A DNA stretch of 64,000 nt from Setoptus koraiensis. Taxonomy: Eukaryota > Arthropoda. Both the position numbers and the translations under genes were made by a program. The stretch spans positions 13,640,001-13,704,000 of the forward strand of contig CM106585.1 in the NCBI GenBank assembly GCA_048013815.1, written 5' to 3'. Shown one piece after another: positions 53,601 through 64,000 of this stretch; the stretch's first letter is position 1; every line of letters begins with the position of its first letter. The notes beneath the pieces are model-generated. The model worked only from the letters and a program-made list of their open reading frames with translations, did no database searches and was not told the DNA's origin.

Positions 53601-56600
53601 AAGGTCCCATTGGCGAGACTTTAGCGGTCATACAGAAAGGTTTGCTTGCTTTAGATACATTTGCTAGCAAGAATCTCTTCAAAATAGTTTATCAATTCAA
53701 AGATTTCATCAAGAATATTGAGCCAGTTGAGTTCTACATGACCTTTCAACTTGGTCTCGAGCCAGCCGTCACACAGGCTATACTAGATTCGAGTATAGAT
53801 TTAACAGATTTCATCGCGGAATCATTGGATATGGTTGACGAGCATGAAAATCGCGATCATAACAGCGATACTTCAAAGGAGAACGCGAACTCTAACAACA
53901 ATTTGTTGTGCAATCACGATCAACTCAGCAAAATTCTAACCATACCCAACAACAGCGAGTCGGGACAACCTACAGCAACTATGGATTTGGCAATAAGTGC
54001 GATATGCGCGTTATCCACTGTTGAAAACTACAGGTTCACTAGCAACACCTTGAAGCAATTAGCAACAAGAAAAATAATCAACAATTTCGCAGGCTTGATT
54101 TCGGGTAAAGTTTTGACTAAGGCTCAGCTCAGTCATGGGGATGTTCCCTTTGCAATCAATGGTTTGAAAGTGGCCGCTAAAGCTATGCCATCAGTCAAGG
54201 GTTTTATCAGTAATTTCACCGATTCACTTGACCTACAGGAGGAACTCAGTCATTTAACCTTATCTGGAGATTCTCTAGAGTTGTTATCATCGCCTCACGC
54301 AGCCACTATAACTAGCAAGATAATGTGTGGCAAGGCAAGCCTTCCAGCACTAGCGAATGAGTTCAGTCTATTGCGAAAGGCCATCGATAAACCCAATATC
54401 AAACAAGAAGAGCTGGATCGTTTAAAGAGTCAGTTTTGTAGAAAAGGTTATGAGCAAGTGATGAGACTGCGCGGTGGACCCATAATCTGGTCTTTTCTGA
54501 AGCAAATTCTCGCTGGAAAGATACTATATGCACCTAAGAACAGAGTAACATCTTCAATTATGGAGCGCATGAATGGAACTTTCCAATTTATGTCTGGCTT
54601 CACCCAGACCCTACAATCCTGGACGCAAACAATCAGTAGTTTGGAGGATTTCCACCGATCACCAAATGCGAACGATCAAGTTTTTCAAGTACAACATCTT
54701 ATGGTTCGTTTCTTGGGCCAAGATGTCCAAGGTCTTTTTGCAGATGTTGACTCGTCAGAGGTTCTCGAAAAGCTTACTAAAAGTGGGGCCGTCTTAGGGG
54801 TGGTCCAACTCATGGGTAACATCGCACAGTGCTTCGAATTGGATCGCTTCATAGGATTCGACACAGAAGCGGAGCTTGAATTGGAAGCGCGTAAATTGTC
54901 TAAAAATCATGAGTTTTTGGCAGCCATTGTTTTCATCAATGATATGGCAAACAGAACGAGCAACCAACAGCATGATGATATCAGTATGTCAGATTTTCCA
55001 CACAATATCGAGTACAAGATACGTACTGATGTTGCTCATGGACCAGGGACCAAGATGATAAAGGATAGATTCTGGGAACCGGGGCCGAGGGGTAACCACA
55101 TGACCGACTTTGGATATTTACGAGGATTTGTCCAGATTCAAGAAATGGTCGATCGCGCAATCATTTCTCTGATAACCAACCGAACTAAGTTAGAGTTCGA
55201 TCCAGCGGTACATCTGCAACAATTTCCGTATGCTTGCTTCCAATTGGACAGATTCGGTAACTACATCAGAGCTTTAATGCCCATGATTGGTACAGTTGCA
55301 TGGATTTTTTTGATTGCATTTTTGATCCGAGATAATGTTTTACAACGAGAACTTCATTTGGAGGAGTTTCTACGAGTGTCAGGATTGAAACCAACGGTGG
55401 CATGGCTAGTTTGGTTCACCATTGGTGCTTGTATTATGATATTTGGAACTGGGTGTGCCATAGGATTATTGAATTCAGCCGGACTTATACCAAATTCAAA
55501 CCCGGTAATATTATTTTTGTTCTTCCTAACATTCGCTTTATCGATACTGATGTATTGTTACATGATGAGCACATTCTTTATCACCACAACAATAGCATCA
55601 TTATCTGGAATAGTTTGCTATCTTGCGACATTTTTGCCTTTCATGGTGGCCATCACATTAGAGCACGAGTTGACATACATGTTCAAATTATTCACCTGTT
55701 CCTCGATGTCGACGGCCTTCTGTTTCGGTATGATGTACATGACTCGCTATGAAATCCAAGGCGTTGGTCTGCAGTGGTCGAATATCTGGCACAGCCCAAT
55801 CCAAGACGATGCCATGAATTTAGCGTCAGCCATGTCAATGCTACTGGTGGACAGTGTCATTTATTTCCTCATAGGTTGGTACAAATACAATGTATTTCCC
55901 CCAGGAAATAATGCTCAAAGTCAATGCTGGTACTTCTTCATATTGCCCAGCTACTGGACTAAAAATGTCAGCATGAGTAGAAGAGCTTCCTCTAGCAGCA
56001 GAAGCAGTAGACATAGAAGATCAGCCTCCTCAAGTACCCAAGAAAATCTCGAGGCTGGAAATATTCAGAGAAACATATTGCAACAGCATCATCAATCTAC
56101 TCTGATAGGTACAACGACGCATAAATCGGATAAATCTCAAACTCGAAAGGCGACCACAGAGGCACAAACAGGAAAACAAGTGCAGTACGGTATGTCTTTG
56201 CACAATTTATATGTGGTCTACAAAAACAAGAACAATCCTACAAGTGGTCGCGGAAGTAAAACAAAGAAGAGTAGAAATCATGTGGCCGTTTCCAATCTCA
56301 GTTTGAAGCTCAAAGAAGGACAAATAACAACATTATTGGGAACAAACGGGGCGGGAAAAACTACAACCATCAGTGTTTTGACTGGACAAATATTACCAAC
56401 TTCTGGACAATGTTACATCTATGGTTACATGGTACCTCAACAATTCACTGAGGCTAGAAAATTGTTGGGCTATTGTCCCCAGTACAATACTCTATTCATG
56501 GACTTGACCGTGATAGAGCATTTAATTTTCTATTCAAAATTAAAAGCATTACTGCCATTGGATCAACTAGAGGATGACGTCAAGGACACATTAATTAAAA

Positions 56601-59600
56601 CTGGTCTGTGGCATGTACGAAATGAATTAGCCAAAAGTTTGTCTGGTGGCCTTCAGAGGCGCCTCTGTGTGGCATTGGCTTTTGTCGGTGGTTCAAAATT
56701 GATCATTTTGGATGAACCAACTAGCAGCGTTGATCCTGTTGCAAGACGCAAGATATGGGATTTGATAGTGCAACAGAAGCAAAATAGAACAGTTCTCCTG
56801 ACAACTCACCACATGGACGAGGCCGACATTCTAAGCGATCAAGTGGCCGTTATATCGAGAGGCAAGCTGATTTGTTCTGGCTCCCCTCTGTTGCTGAGAG
56901 GTAAGTTTGGTTGTGGCTATCAACTTATTGTGAGCAGACAGTCTAGCTCATTGGCCACAAGTTCTGGACAGCAGTCTGTAAAATCGATTGCATCAGCCGC
57001 AAACAGCGGTAGCGATAGTGAATCGTCGAATAGCCATAAGGAAAAAAATAACAACAACATCAGTGAAGTTCCTAAAGAATTTAGAGAGGATATGGATGAG
57101 ATAAGGTCGGTTTCTTCCAATCATCATGCAGATCGTGGTAGCAGTAACACATCTCCATCCATGATTGCACTTGCATCAACCACTGGCTGTTGCCAGGCCG
57201 GCGATTTTAATGCGGACAACAGTTCCTCATCATCGGGCGCCATCCAGTCAGATGTGGACCGTTTGATGGCATTCACAAAATGTCTCGTCCCGAACGCTAG
57301 TTTATTAGAGAATTATGGAAATGAGGTTATATTGACACTACCCATCAATGATTCAGAAGGAAAGCGACATGACTATGCGACATTCTTCCGCTGCTTGGAT
57401 TCTAATATGATCACTTTAGGATTTTCGAATTACGGTGTCTCTAGTAACACATTAGAGAAAGTGTTCCTGACATTATGTCATCTAGAACAGACTAACCAAA
57501 TCGATATGGAGAACATCAAACAAGTTGTGTCATCAGATAGCTACATAGATCTATCGGCCCAGCAAGCAATTGTCGGACCCACAGCAAGTCAGACATTAAA
57601 TCGGCAATCGATAGGCCAGCATAATGCAATCGATCAACGGGTCCCTTCTACAGATATAACTGTTTCCGGAACTATGCCCAATTTAAAAAAGCAACAACGA
57701 AAATCGAAACATTCCAACAAGAAGCAACTCAAAGAGCACTCTGACCCGGCAAATACATTGACAAGTAATAAGACCAGCGTCAAATCAACTCAAAGGAAGT
57801 ATTGCGATCCCTATTTATGTGGTACTGCTCGCTCGAAATTGGACATGAGTCAATCGATGCAATCCGCGCATAATCGACCTCCGTTGATCCTTGTCTCGGG
57901 CTTCAGATGGAGAATGAAACAGATGAGAGCTTTGTTGGCCAAACGATATTATCACACTATACACGATTGGAAGTCACTATTTTGCATGCTATTCCTGCCT
58001 TGCCTTTTTATCGCGATAGCGATGGGCATGACTTTAATCAAGCCCAAGTTGGCGCCCGATCCCATACTACCAATGACGCCAGAGATATACGGTAGATCAA
58101 GTATGTCATTCCTGAGTGCAGACGACGTAGACCCGAATTCAATGGATTATCTACAGTTTGTCGAGGAATTATTGCAGAATCAGAATCATCTTCAAAATTT
58201 GCTTCCAGATACATCTCAAAACAAAATTCCTGCCGCGCCAAGATTTTCTAGCGAGCAGCCCGACTGCCCCAAACCTCGGGATGGTTGGCGAACTGCGAAA
58301 TGCCCGATTATTCGTGGAGTAGAAAGAGATCTCGAGCCAGCCGACTATTTGTTGGACATAAGAAAACTGAATTCATTTTCCAAAGACTCGACAATGTGCC
58401 AATGCGATGAATGTCCATCATATCAAAAATACTATTCAGCCCACATTAATAATGCAGCGACAACCAACGTCTCCGCAACTACTGTCAACAATCAAACTAG
58501 TCAAACTCCAACCATTGGGGATTTATTGTTGAAATACTATCTACCGAAAAATCAAAGTCTAGCCGCCAGCATAGATAGACCTGTTTATACGCAAAACGGC
58601 TATGTGCATTTCTTGAAAAACGTCGACCTGAACAAATATCTACTAGCGACTTATTCTCATTACTTTGATCGCCGCTGGGGTGGCTGGTCCATCCACGATG
58701 GCCAAAAGTATGTCGTAGACCAAAATAATCCCGAGCAACATCCATTGATCTTGAAGACCTGGTTTGACAACAATGGCTACCACGCTATGCCCTCATATTT
58801 GAATACAATCAATAATGCCATATTAAATCTAAACTTGAGAATGGCTCAACTAAGATCACCGTCAATTCATAATATATCATCAGCGACCAAAACTAATCGC
58901 ACCGATATTGTTACCTCGTCATCACCGTATAGAATAATCACCTACAGTCATCCTATCCAAATTGTAACTAGTGACATGCAAGATCAGACAGTCATGCAGA
59001 GATCCGGTGATGTTGGCATAGGCCTGATAATATTGGTTGGGTTTGTATTTATTCCAACATCATTTGTGTTCTACATTGTTCGAGAGAGAACACAAGAAGA
59101 GAAACAGTTGCAAAGAATTTTCGGAGTTGGAAGCTGCTTCTATTGGTTGGCCGCGATAGTTTGGGACATGATCATACTTATGATAGCTGTCTTGCTAAGC
59201 GCCTGCATAATCAAGATATTTCAGCTGCCCATATATACAGCAAGAAGCAATTTGAGTGCCGTTCTCACCTTATTGTTCTTATTCGGATGGTCCATGACAA
59301 CTCTAGTTTATTTGCTTGAGAAACTGTTCGATGAAGCTAGTGTCGCTTTCATGGTAATCTATTGTCTGGCTCTATTCATAGGTATCAACACTATGGTCAT
59401 ACGTCTACTGATTGACGTCTTCAAATTGATTCAAGTGAGCCCACTATTTAAAGTCTATTTCGAATGGATTGCAATGATATTTCCACCGTACACTCTACTC
59501 AGTGGACTTGTTGATATAACATCCAACCAGTTGTTCACTGAAGTATTTGAATTATTTGATCAGGACGTCTACAAAAATCCATTTACCATGGACATGTTGG

Positions 59601-61703
59601 GACCGCATTTTATTGCGCTTGCTGTTGAAGGTGCTTTGTTCCTTGTAGTAAATGTCATAATTGAGTGCGCTCGATTCGGGTCGTTCTCCTCATTGAAACC
59701 ATCATTTAGTAATAATAGTCGAGCGAATACAAGCACAATGCATCAAGACAATTTCCTTGAGGATGAAGATGTAGCTGAGGAGCGCAAAAGAATAATGACA
59801 TCATGCGAGCATTATTTATCTAATCAACTTGAGCTGCTCAATATGAATATGGCCACGACTAATAATTTGGTGTCGACAATATTGAATCAAGCGAATAGCG
59901 ATGACGACATTCTCAAAGTTGTTGGTGTAACAAAAGTGTTCTACAGCCGAAGTTTGACTTCCGATAGACCTGCTGTGAATGACGTCAGTTTTGGTCTACC
60001 CAAAGGCCAGGTGAGTTTATCATGATGACAACTTGTCAATACAATTTATAATTTTCTACTAATTTCTAACTCTTGCGTTACTTTTATATTGTTTATCAAC
60101 AGTGCTTCGGTCTATTAGGGGTGAATGGTGCCGGCAAAACAACTCTCTTCCGTATGCTCACTGGCCAGATTATACCAACTTCCGGTCAAGCTGTTATAAA
60201 TGGGTGCGATATCAAGAGTTTGCTTTCAACTAACTATCAGCATCTGGGCTATTGTCCTCAAGCTGACGCTCTTGATATGGTTCTATCTCCATTACAACAT
60301 TTACAAATATACGCCGAATTGAGAGGAATTCCATCGGATAAAGTGAAAAAGGTAAGGAACGTTGCTGACTATCTCTTCAGCTCATTGTAAATTTAATGTG
60401 AGAAGAAAATAATCAGACTATTCCTTGCCAATTTTTCCTTGTTTTAGATTGTTCGTGAATCATTAGTCGAATTCCAACTGGTTCGCTACGCTCGCATGCC
60501 AGTAAGCTCATTAAGTAGAGGAACAAGGCGTAAATTATGTTTAGCAATAGCTATGCTCGGTGATCCGCAGATAATTCTTCTCGTAAGTAGCTAGATATAT
60601 TTTGTTTTCGTGATAAACGTTTGTTTGTATTTCCATGACAGATATTCTAACATTCCTGTATTCTTTTTCTCACGAAATTGTATAAACTCTAGGATGAACC
60701 CACCAGTGGTATGGACCCAATGAGTAGACGCTGTCTATGGCGTACAATACAGAGAGCAATAAGAGATCAGCGATCAGTTTTGCTGACATCTCACAGTATG
60801 GAGGAATGTGACGCTCTTTGCTCTAGATTAGCAATAATGGTGAACGGCCGATTCAGATGCTTGGGTTCGCCACAGAACCTCAAACATAAGTAAGTTGAGA
60901 AAATTATTATTGTAATTTGCATTAATCGTTCGATCCTCAGAAGACAACTGACTGATTGCCTCTTCTGAATTTTTTGCACACACATGATTACAAAATGTAG
61001 GTTTGGCTCCGGATATACGATAACATTAAGATTGACTGGTGGAATACAAGCTAATCTCAACGAGGCAGTTCTATTCATGACACATTATTTCCCATCGTGT
61101 ACACTGCGAGCTCATCATCATAATATGCTCGAGTTCAGTCTACCAAATAACGATATACCGCTCTCTAGTATATTTGAATATCTCAAGGTTGCTAGCGAGA
61201 GATTGAACCTAGCCGATTTCTATGTCAGTCAGACATCTCTCGATCAGGTAAGTACAATGATAGTGATGAGAATGAATTGCAAAGAACCACCAGAACTTTG
61301 TTCGGAGCAAATCTAACTAAAACATCTCTTCTTCCTATTCACAAATCAACAGGTTTTTGTGAACTTTGCTAGTCAACAATCTTCAGATCTCAACGATACA
61401 GCTGTGGGTAGTGCAGTATCGTCAATAAGTGTAAATATGGGCACCAACTCTCAGAAACCAGTTCAACCATCGATGAACGTTAGCAAGATCAGCAAAGAAA
61501 TCCAGCAACTCCAAACTAGTGGCTCGCTCACCAATATGGGATACATGAATAGATCCAATGTAATAGTCAAGTCCAATGATGAATCCAGATCCTCGGATAT
61601 ACCTATGACCAGATATATTCCAGTGATATCAAGCGAGGCTGTCGGCAACACAAATATGGCATTTGTCATGGATAGAAGCGATAGGGTTAGAAGAAAAGTC
61701 TAG
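44654..61703 (+). CDS. Giant ABCA-family transporter (ABCA12/ABCA13-like size)
   Basis: Full-size ABCA lipid transporter of about 5,511 residues; human ABCA13 has 5,058. Exons: 44654-60010, 60103-60351, 60448-60582, 60693-60889, 61001-61247 and 61353-61703, all in phase. TM1 lies near residues 20-45. A roughly 3,480-residue first extracellular domain follows, with Thr/Ser-rich parts (about 180-290, 535-600), RRQRRD near 717 and a six-Arg run near 1010. TMD1 starts at about 3535. NBD1 has GTNGAGKTT (about 3896), LSGGLQRRL and [16 protein letters not shown]2 begins about 4440 with an extracellular loop to about 4790. NBD2 has GVNGAGKTT, a split [13 protein letters not shown] Walker B, and a signature reading LSRGTRRKL rather than LSGG. 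Each half ends with the ABCA-typical LEKVF/LDQVF segment. Confidence 0.93.
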
Positions 61704-64000
61704 TTGATCATCTACTACCATCGTTCCAAATAGCAATGATGATGATAGAAATCAACTATCTAATGATTAGAGTGCTCAACTGTATATGTAACTATAATTA
61801 TCATCACAAATGCTAAAGGATATGCTGTCATGGTATTGCAATATCAAATCTTTGTATCCTATCGGATTCTACCAATGTCAGTCAAAGTCAGCAAAAGGCA
61901 ATTACTAGTCAGCTTAATTTACCGAGAATGAATATTTTGTCTATCCAAGATGAATATTGGAATTTGTTAATCAAACAAGATCTTTCGCATTTGTCTCACC
62001 ATCTCTCATCAAAAATCTCACAGTATTCAAAAGATATAAGAATTCCAGATGCCAAATATTTATCTAGTAAAGCAGCAAGTTCTGCCAGACTGATTGGAGG
62101 GTGCAAAAATGCAGGTTGATGTCTCAGAAATTGGGTGGGGAGGATCGTTCAACAAACTAAGGAGATGTTTTTTGCTCGCAGAAACCAATTTGACCAACAT
62201 GTAAATGTGCATTATTGCAACACTAGTAGGGCAGATCGCCATTTATTATTGTATCGTTATCCTCTGAACTCATGTCGATTACTACTCAACATAAATGTAA
62301 ATGTATGTTGTGTCTCATGTGATAATTATACTATTTCGTTGAATTAATTTCGAATAATGTACGTCAGCACTAACAGATTGTGTTGATATTACCAGAGTTT
62401 AAATATAGTTATTTAATGTAATTCTATTTTCTTAACGCTAACATTGTTTGGTTGAAGTTAATTTAGTAATTTTCATTCTATTGTTATAATTTATATTATT
62501 TTCATGATATTGTCTGTGTAAGTGTTACAAGTTTGTCTAACTTAATGTCTATTCGGGCCCACTACTGCTATTTTCGTGCTCCATCTAGATTAATTTAGCG
62601 GTAATTTACAATGGTCTAGTTATATCTATAAATAGTTCAATCAATCAATCACTTTGATGTATTTATATTCCCATTATAGATAGACTACCATTTAAGTATT
62701 CCAGGTATGTATTTGTACCGAATCTTGTACATGTCGATCTGATGTTGATTTAATGTTCAGATGTGCTCACCTCATATCTAGTAATTAGTCAAATTATGAC
62801 TGACCTGCTGGCTGTTACTTCAGTTTGATGCGATTCTTCTTTTGCTGTCACTGTGTCATTTGGATGATTTCTAGAGATTTTATCTATTAGATCCTCTTCG
62901 TTAGGCTTTTACACGATAATAACGATAACAAATTATATAAGATGATTAATAGCATATCTTATTTGTTTGATACTGGCTGCCCTCTGTGCAATTACAACCA
63001 ACTATGAACTATACACAATTGCCACTCATCATTAGTTATATGATATATGTGTATCAGCTCGATTGGATGTTGTATTTTCGTCTATTTGTTCACTACTTTG
63101 GTCGTGGTTAGATGCACAATAGAATTCTATCATGGTTATACTCTTCCATTAGTAGAAAGTTTGATGAACACAACGGTCGCAACACTGCCAGACATTGGAT
63201 TTGCGGTTAGACTCCTGAGTCAGTTGCTCAAACATCGTGATCACAGTTATTGGACAGGTATTGTTATGTATTCCACGTGAGCGGAGGAAAACAAGATCGT
63301 TGAACCCGTTTATTTACAAACTGGAGACTCACCGGGTCATTCGCAAGAGGACCCATTGAGACAAATAGAAACTCGTTAGGCATGACGACTAATGTTCGAG
63401 AGGGAGCATTGAGAGCAGGCGAACACTATCGTTATGATAGTGTAATAATGTGGACGCCGCACGCAATCACAAACTCATAATTTGAATCATGAACGTGCGC
63501 GCTAGCCGGATATATACGATATGGGAACTGAACCGGAAGTTGATAACAAGACACATAACGTGTTACACTCACTTGTTAGGTTAAGCAATGAGTTGCACAT
63601 ACGCTTTATATCAGCACACATCTCTTGTACTCGTATATATGAAATAATCGCATAAGTCAGTCCTAACAGATTACAAACTCAATATTCATTACATCTGACT
63701 ACAAATAGCCGAACCGTAGCAACACGACGAGCATATTGTATTAGTCGGGTAATATTTTTCAAATATTGATTCTTTTCTGCTTTGGTTCGGACGCGTTGTT
63801 TTCGGCCGGCTCACGCACTTGCGGTATGTCAGCCTTTGGGAACGTGCTAACTTTCTATTAATAAAAATACAAAAATCGGGACGATAGATTCAAAAGTTTA
63901 AAACATTGTGTGAAATCAAATAAATATACAGCTCGCGCAGAGCCCACTGAATACTAAACGATGTTTAAGGGTTGCTCCTGGCAACCTTAGAAAACACGCA
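61704..64000. other. ABCA 3' UTR and distal non-coding sequence
   Basis: Mostly AT-rich non-coding DNA. The run 61820-62119 is protein-like (see next entry). A 77-codon frame at 63047-63280 begins with a hydrophobic stretch (CCIFVYLFTTLVVVRC) but is not recognised. No RNA gene seen. Confidence 0.45.
61820..62119 (+). pseudogene. Protein-like open segment after the ABCA stop, possible lost or alternative C-terminal exon
   Basis: After an in-frame TAA the frame is open for about 100 codons. It includes ISNLCILSDSTNVSQSQQKA, ITSQLNLPRMNILSIQDEYW, HLSHHLSSKISQYSKDIRIP and SKAASSARLIGGCKNAG. Its composition resembles the Ser/Gln/Asn-rich ABCA tail. A GTTGAT after GCAG at its end could be a weak donor. 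It may be an alternative last exon or remnant coding sequence; I cannot link it by a good acceptor. Confidence 0.25.

Overview
The window is nuclear DNA of an arthropod, most likely an acariform mite (inference). Reasons: an arthropod-type troponin I, a spaghetti-squash-type myosin regulatory light chain, a multi-EGF membrane protein resembling the tick Bm86/ATAQ family, and a compact intron-poor gene style (single-exon HIP1, Nup133, HAT1 and cystathionine gamma-lyase; a 15.4 kb single exon in an ABCA transporter). Introns that can be placed are short with GT-AG ends, and AATAAA signals follow many stop codons. There are no operons or bacterial features.

Layout: 0-2.6 kb, CNRIP1 (+) and troponin I (-). 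2.6-4.8 kb, non-coding, with a 14-bp minisatellite ending in a hairpin. 4.8-8.4 kb, WDR59 (+). 8.4-10 kb, non-coding apart from a possible 39-residue membrane peptide. 10.1-12.9 kb, HIP1 (+). 13.4-13.8 kb, a two-exon gene for a 90-residue secreted protein (-). 14.07-14.57 kb, a 500-N gap. 16.4-20.5 kb, cystathionine gamma-lyase (+) tail-to-tail with a C-terminally short Nup133 (-). 21.3-22.9 kb, HAT1 (+), divergent from Nup133, with an identical 21-bp motif about 180 bp upstream of both starts. 23.2 kb, a small coiled-coil protein (-). 24.9-27.2 kb, SCYL2 pseudokinase (+) without the usual C-terminal tail. 27.3-29.4 kb, a broken PRL/PTP4A relative (-) head-to-head with an intact PRL phosphatase (+). 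29.7-33.5 kb, the EGF-repeat membrane protein (-). 34.4-35.8 kb, tRNA isopentenyltransferase TRIT1 (+). 36.4-38.1 kb, RpS11 (+) and myosin regulatory light chain (-). 38.6-44.6 kb, simple-repeat-rich non-coding DNA. 44.65-61.7 kb, a giant ABCA transporter of about 5,511 residues (+). 61.7-64 kb, mostly non-coding.

Three non-protein features stand out. A box C/D snoRNA with an 11-bp terminal stem lies in RpS11 intron 2. Its guides match two conserved 28S rRNA segments, and one guide is that of U35/SNORD35, which vertebrates also keep in RPS11. The RpS11 and myosin light chain genes are flanked by diverged inverted repeats of about 540 bp that reach each TATA box, so both genes appear to carry copies of one promoter. 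The same repeat includes the TRIT1 3' UTR, which suggests the copy moved from the TRIT1-RpS11 side to the myosin side.

The genes are mostly unrelated housekeeping or signalling genes. I found no new multi-gene system. The most notable observations are the shared inverted promoter, the intronic snoRNA, the paired 21-bp element, the PRL relic, the previously unlisted secreted-protein gene, and several conserved enzymes with changed key residues or missing C-termini.
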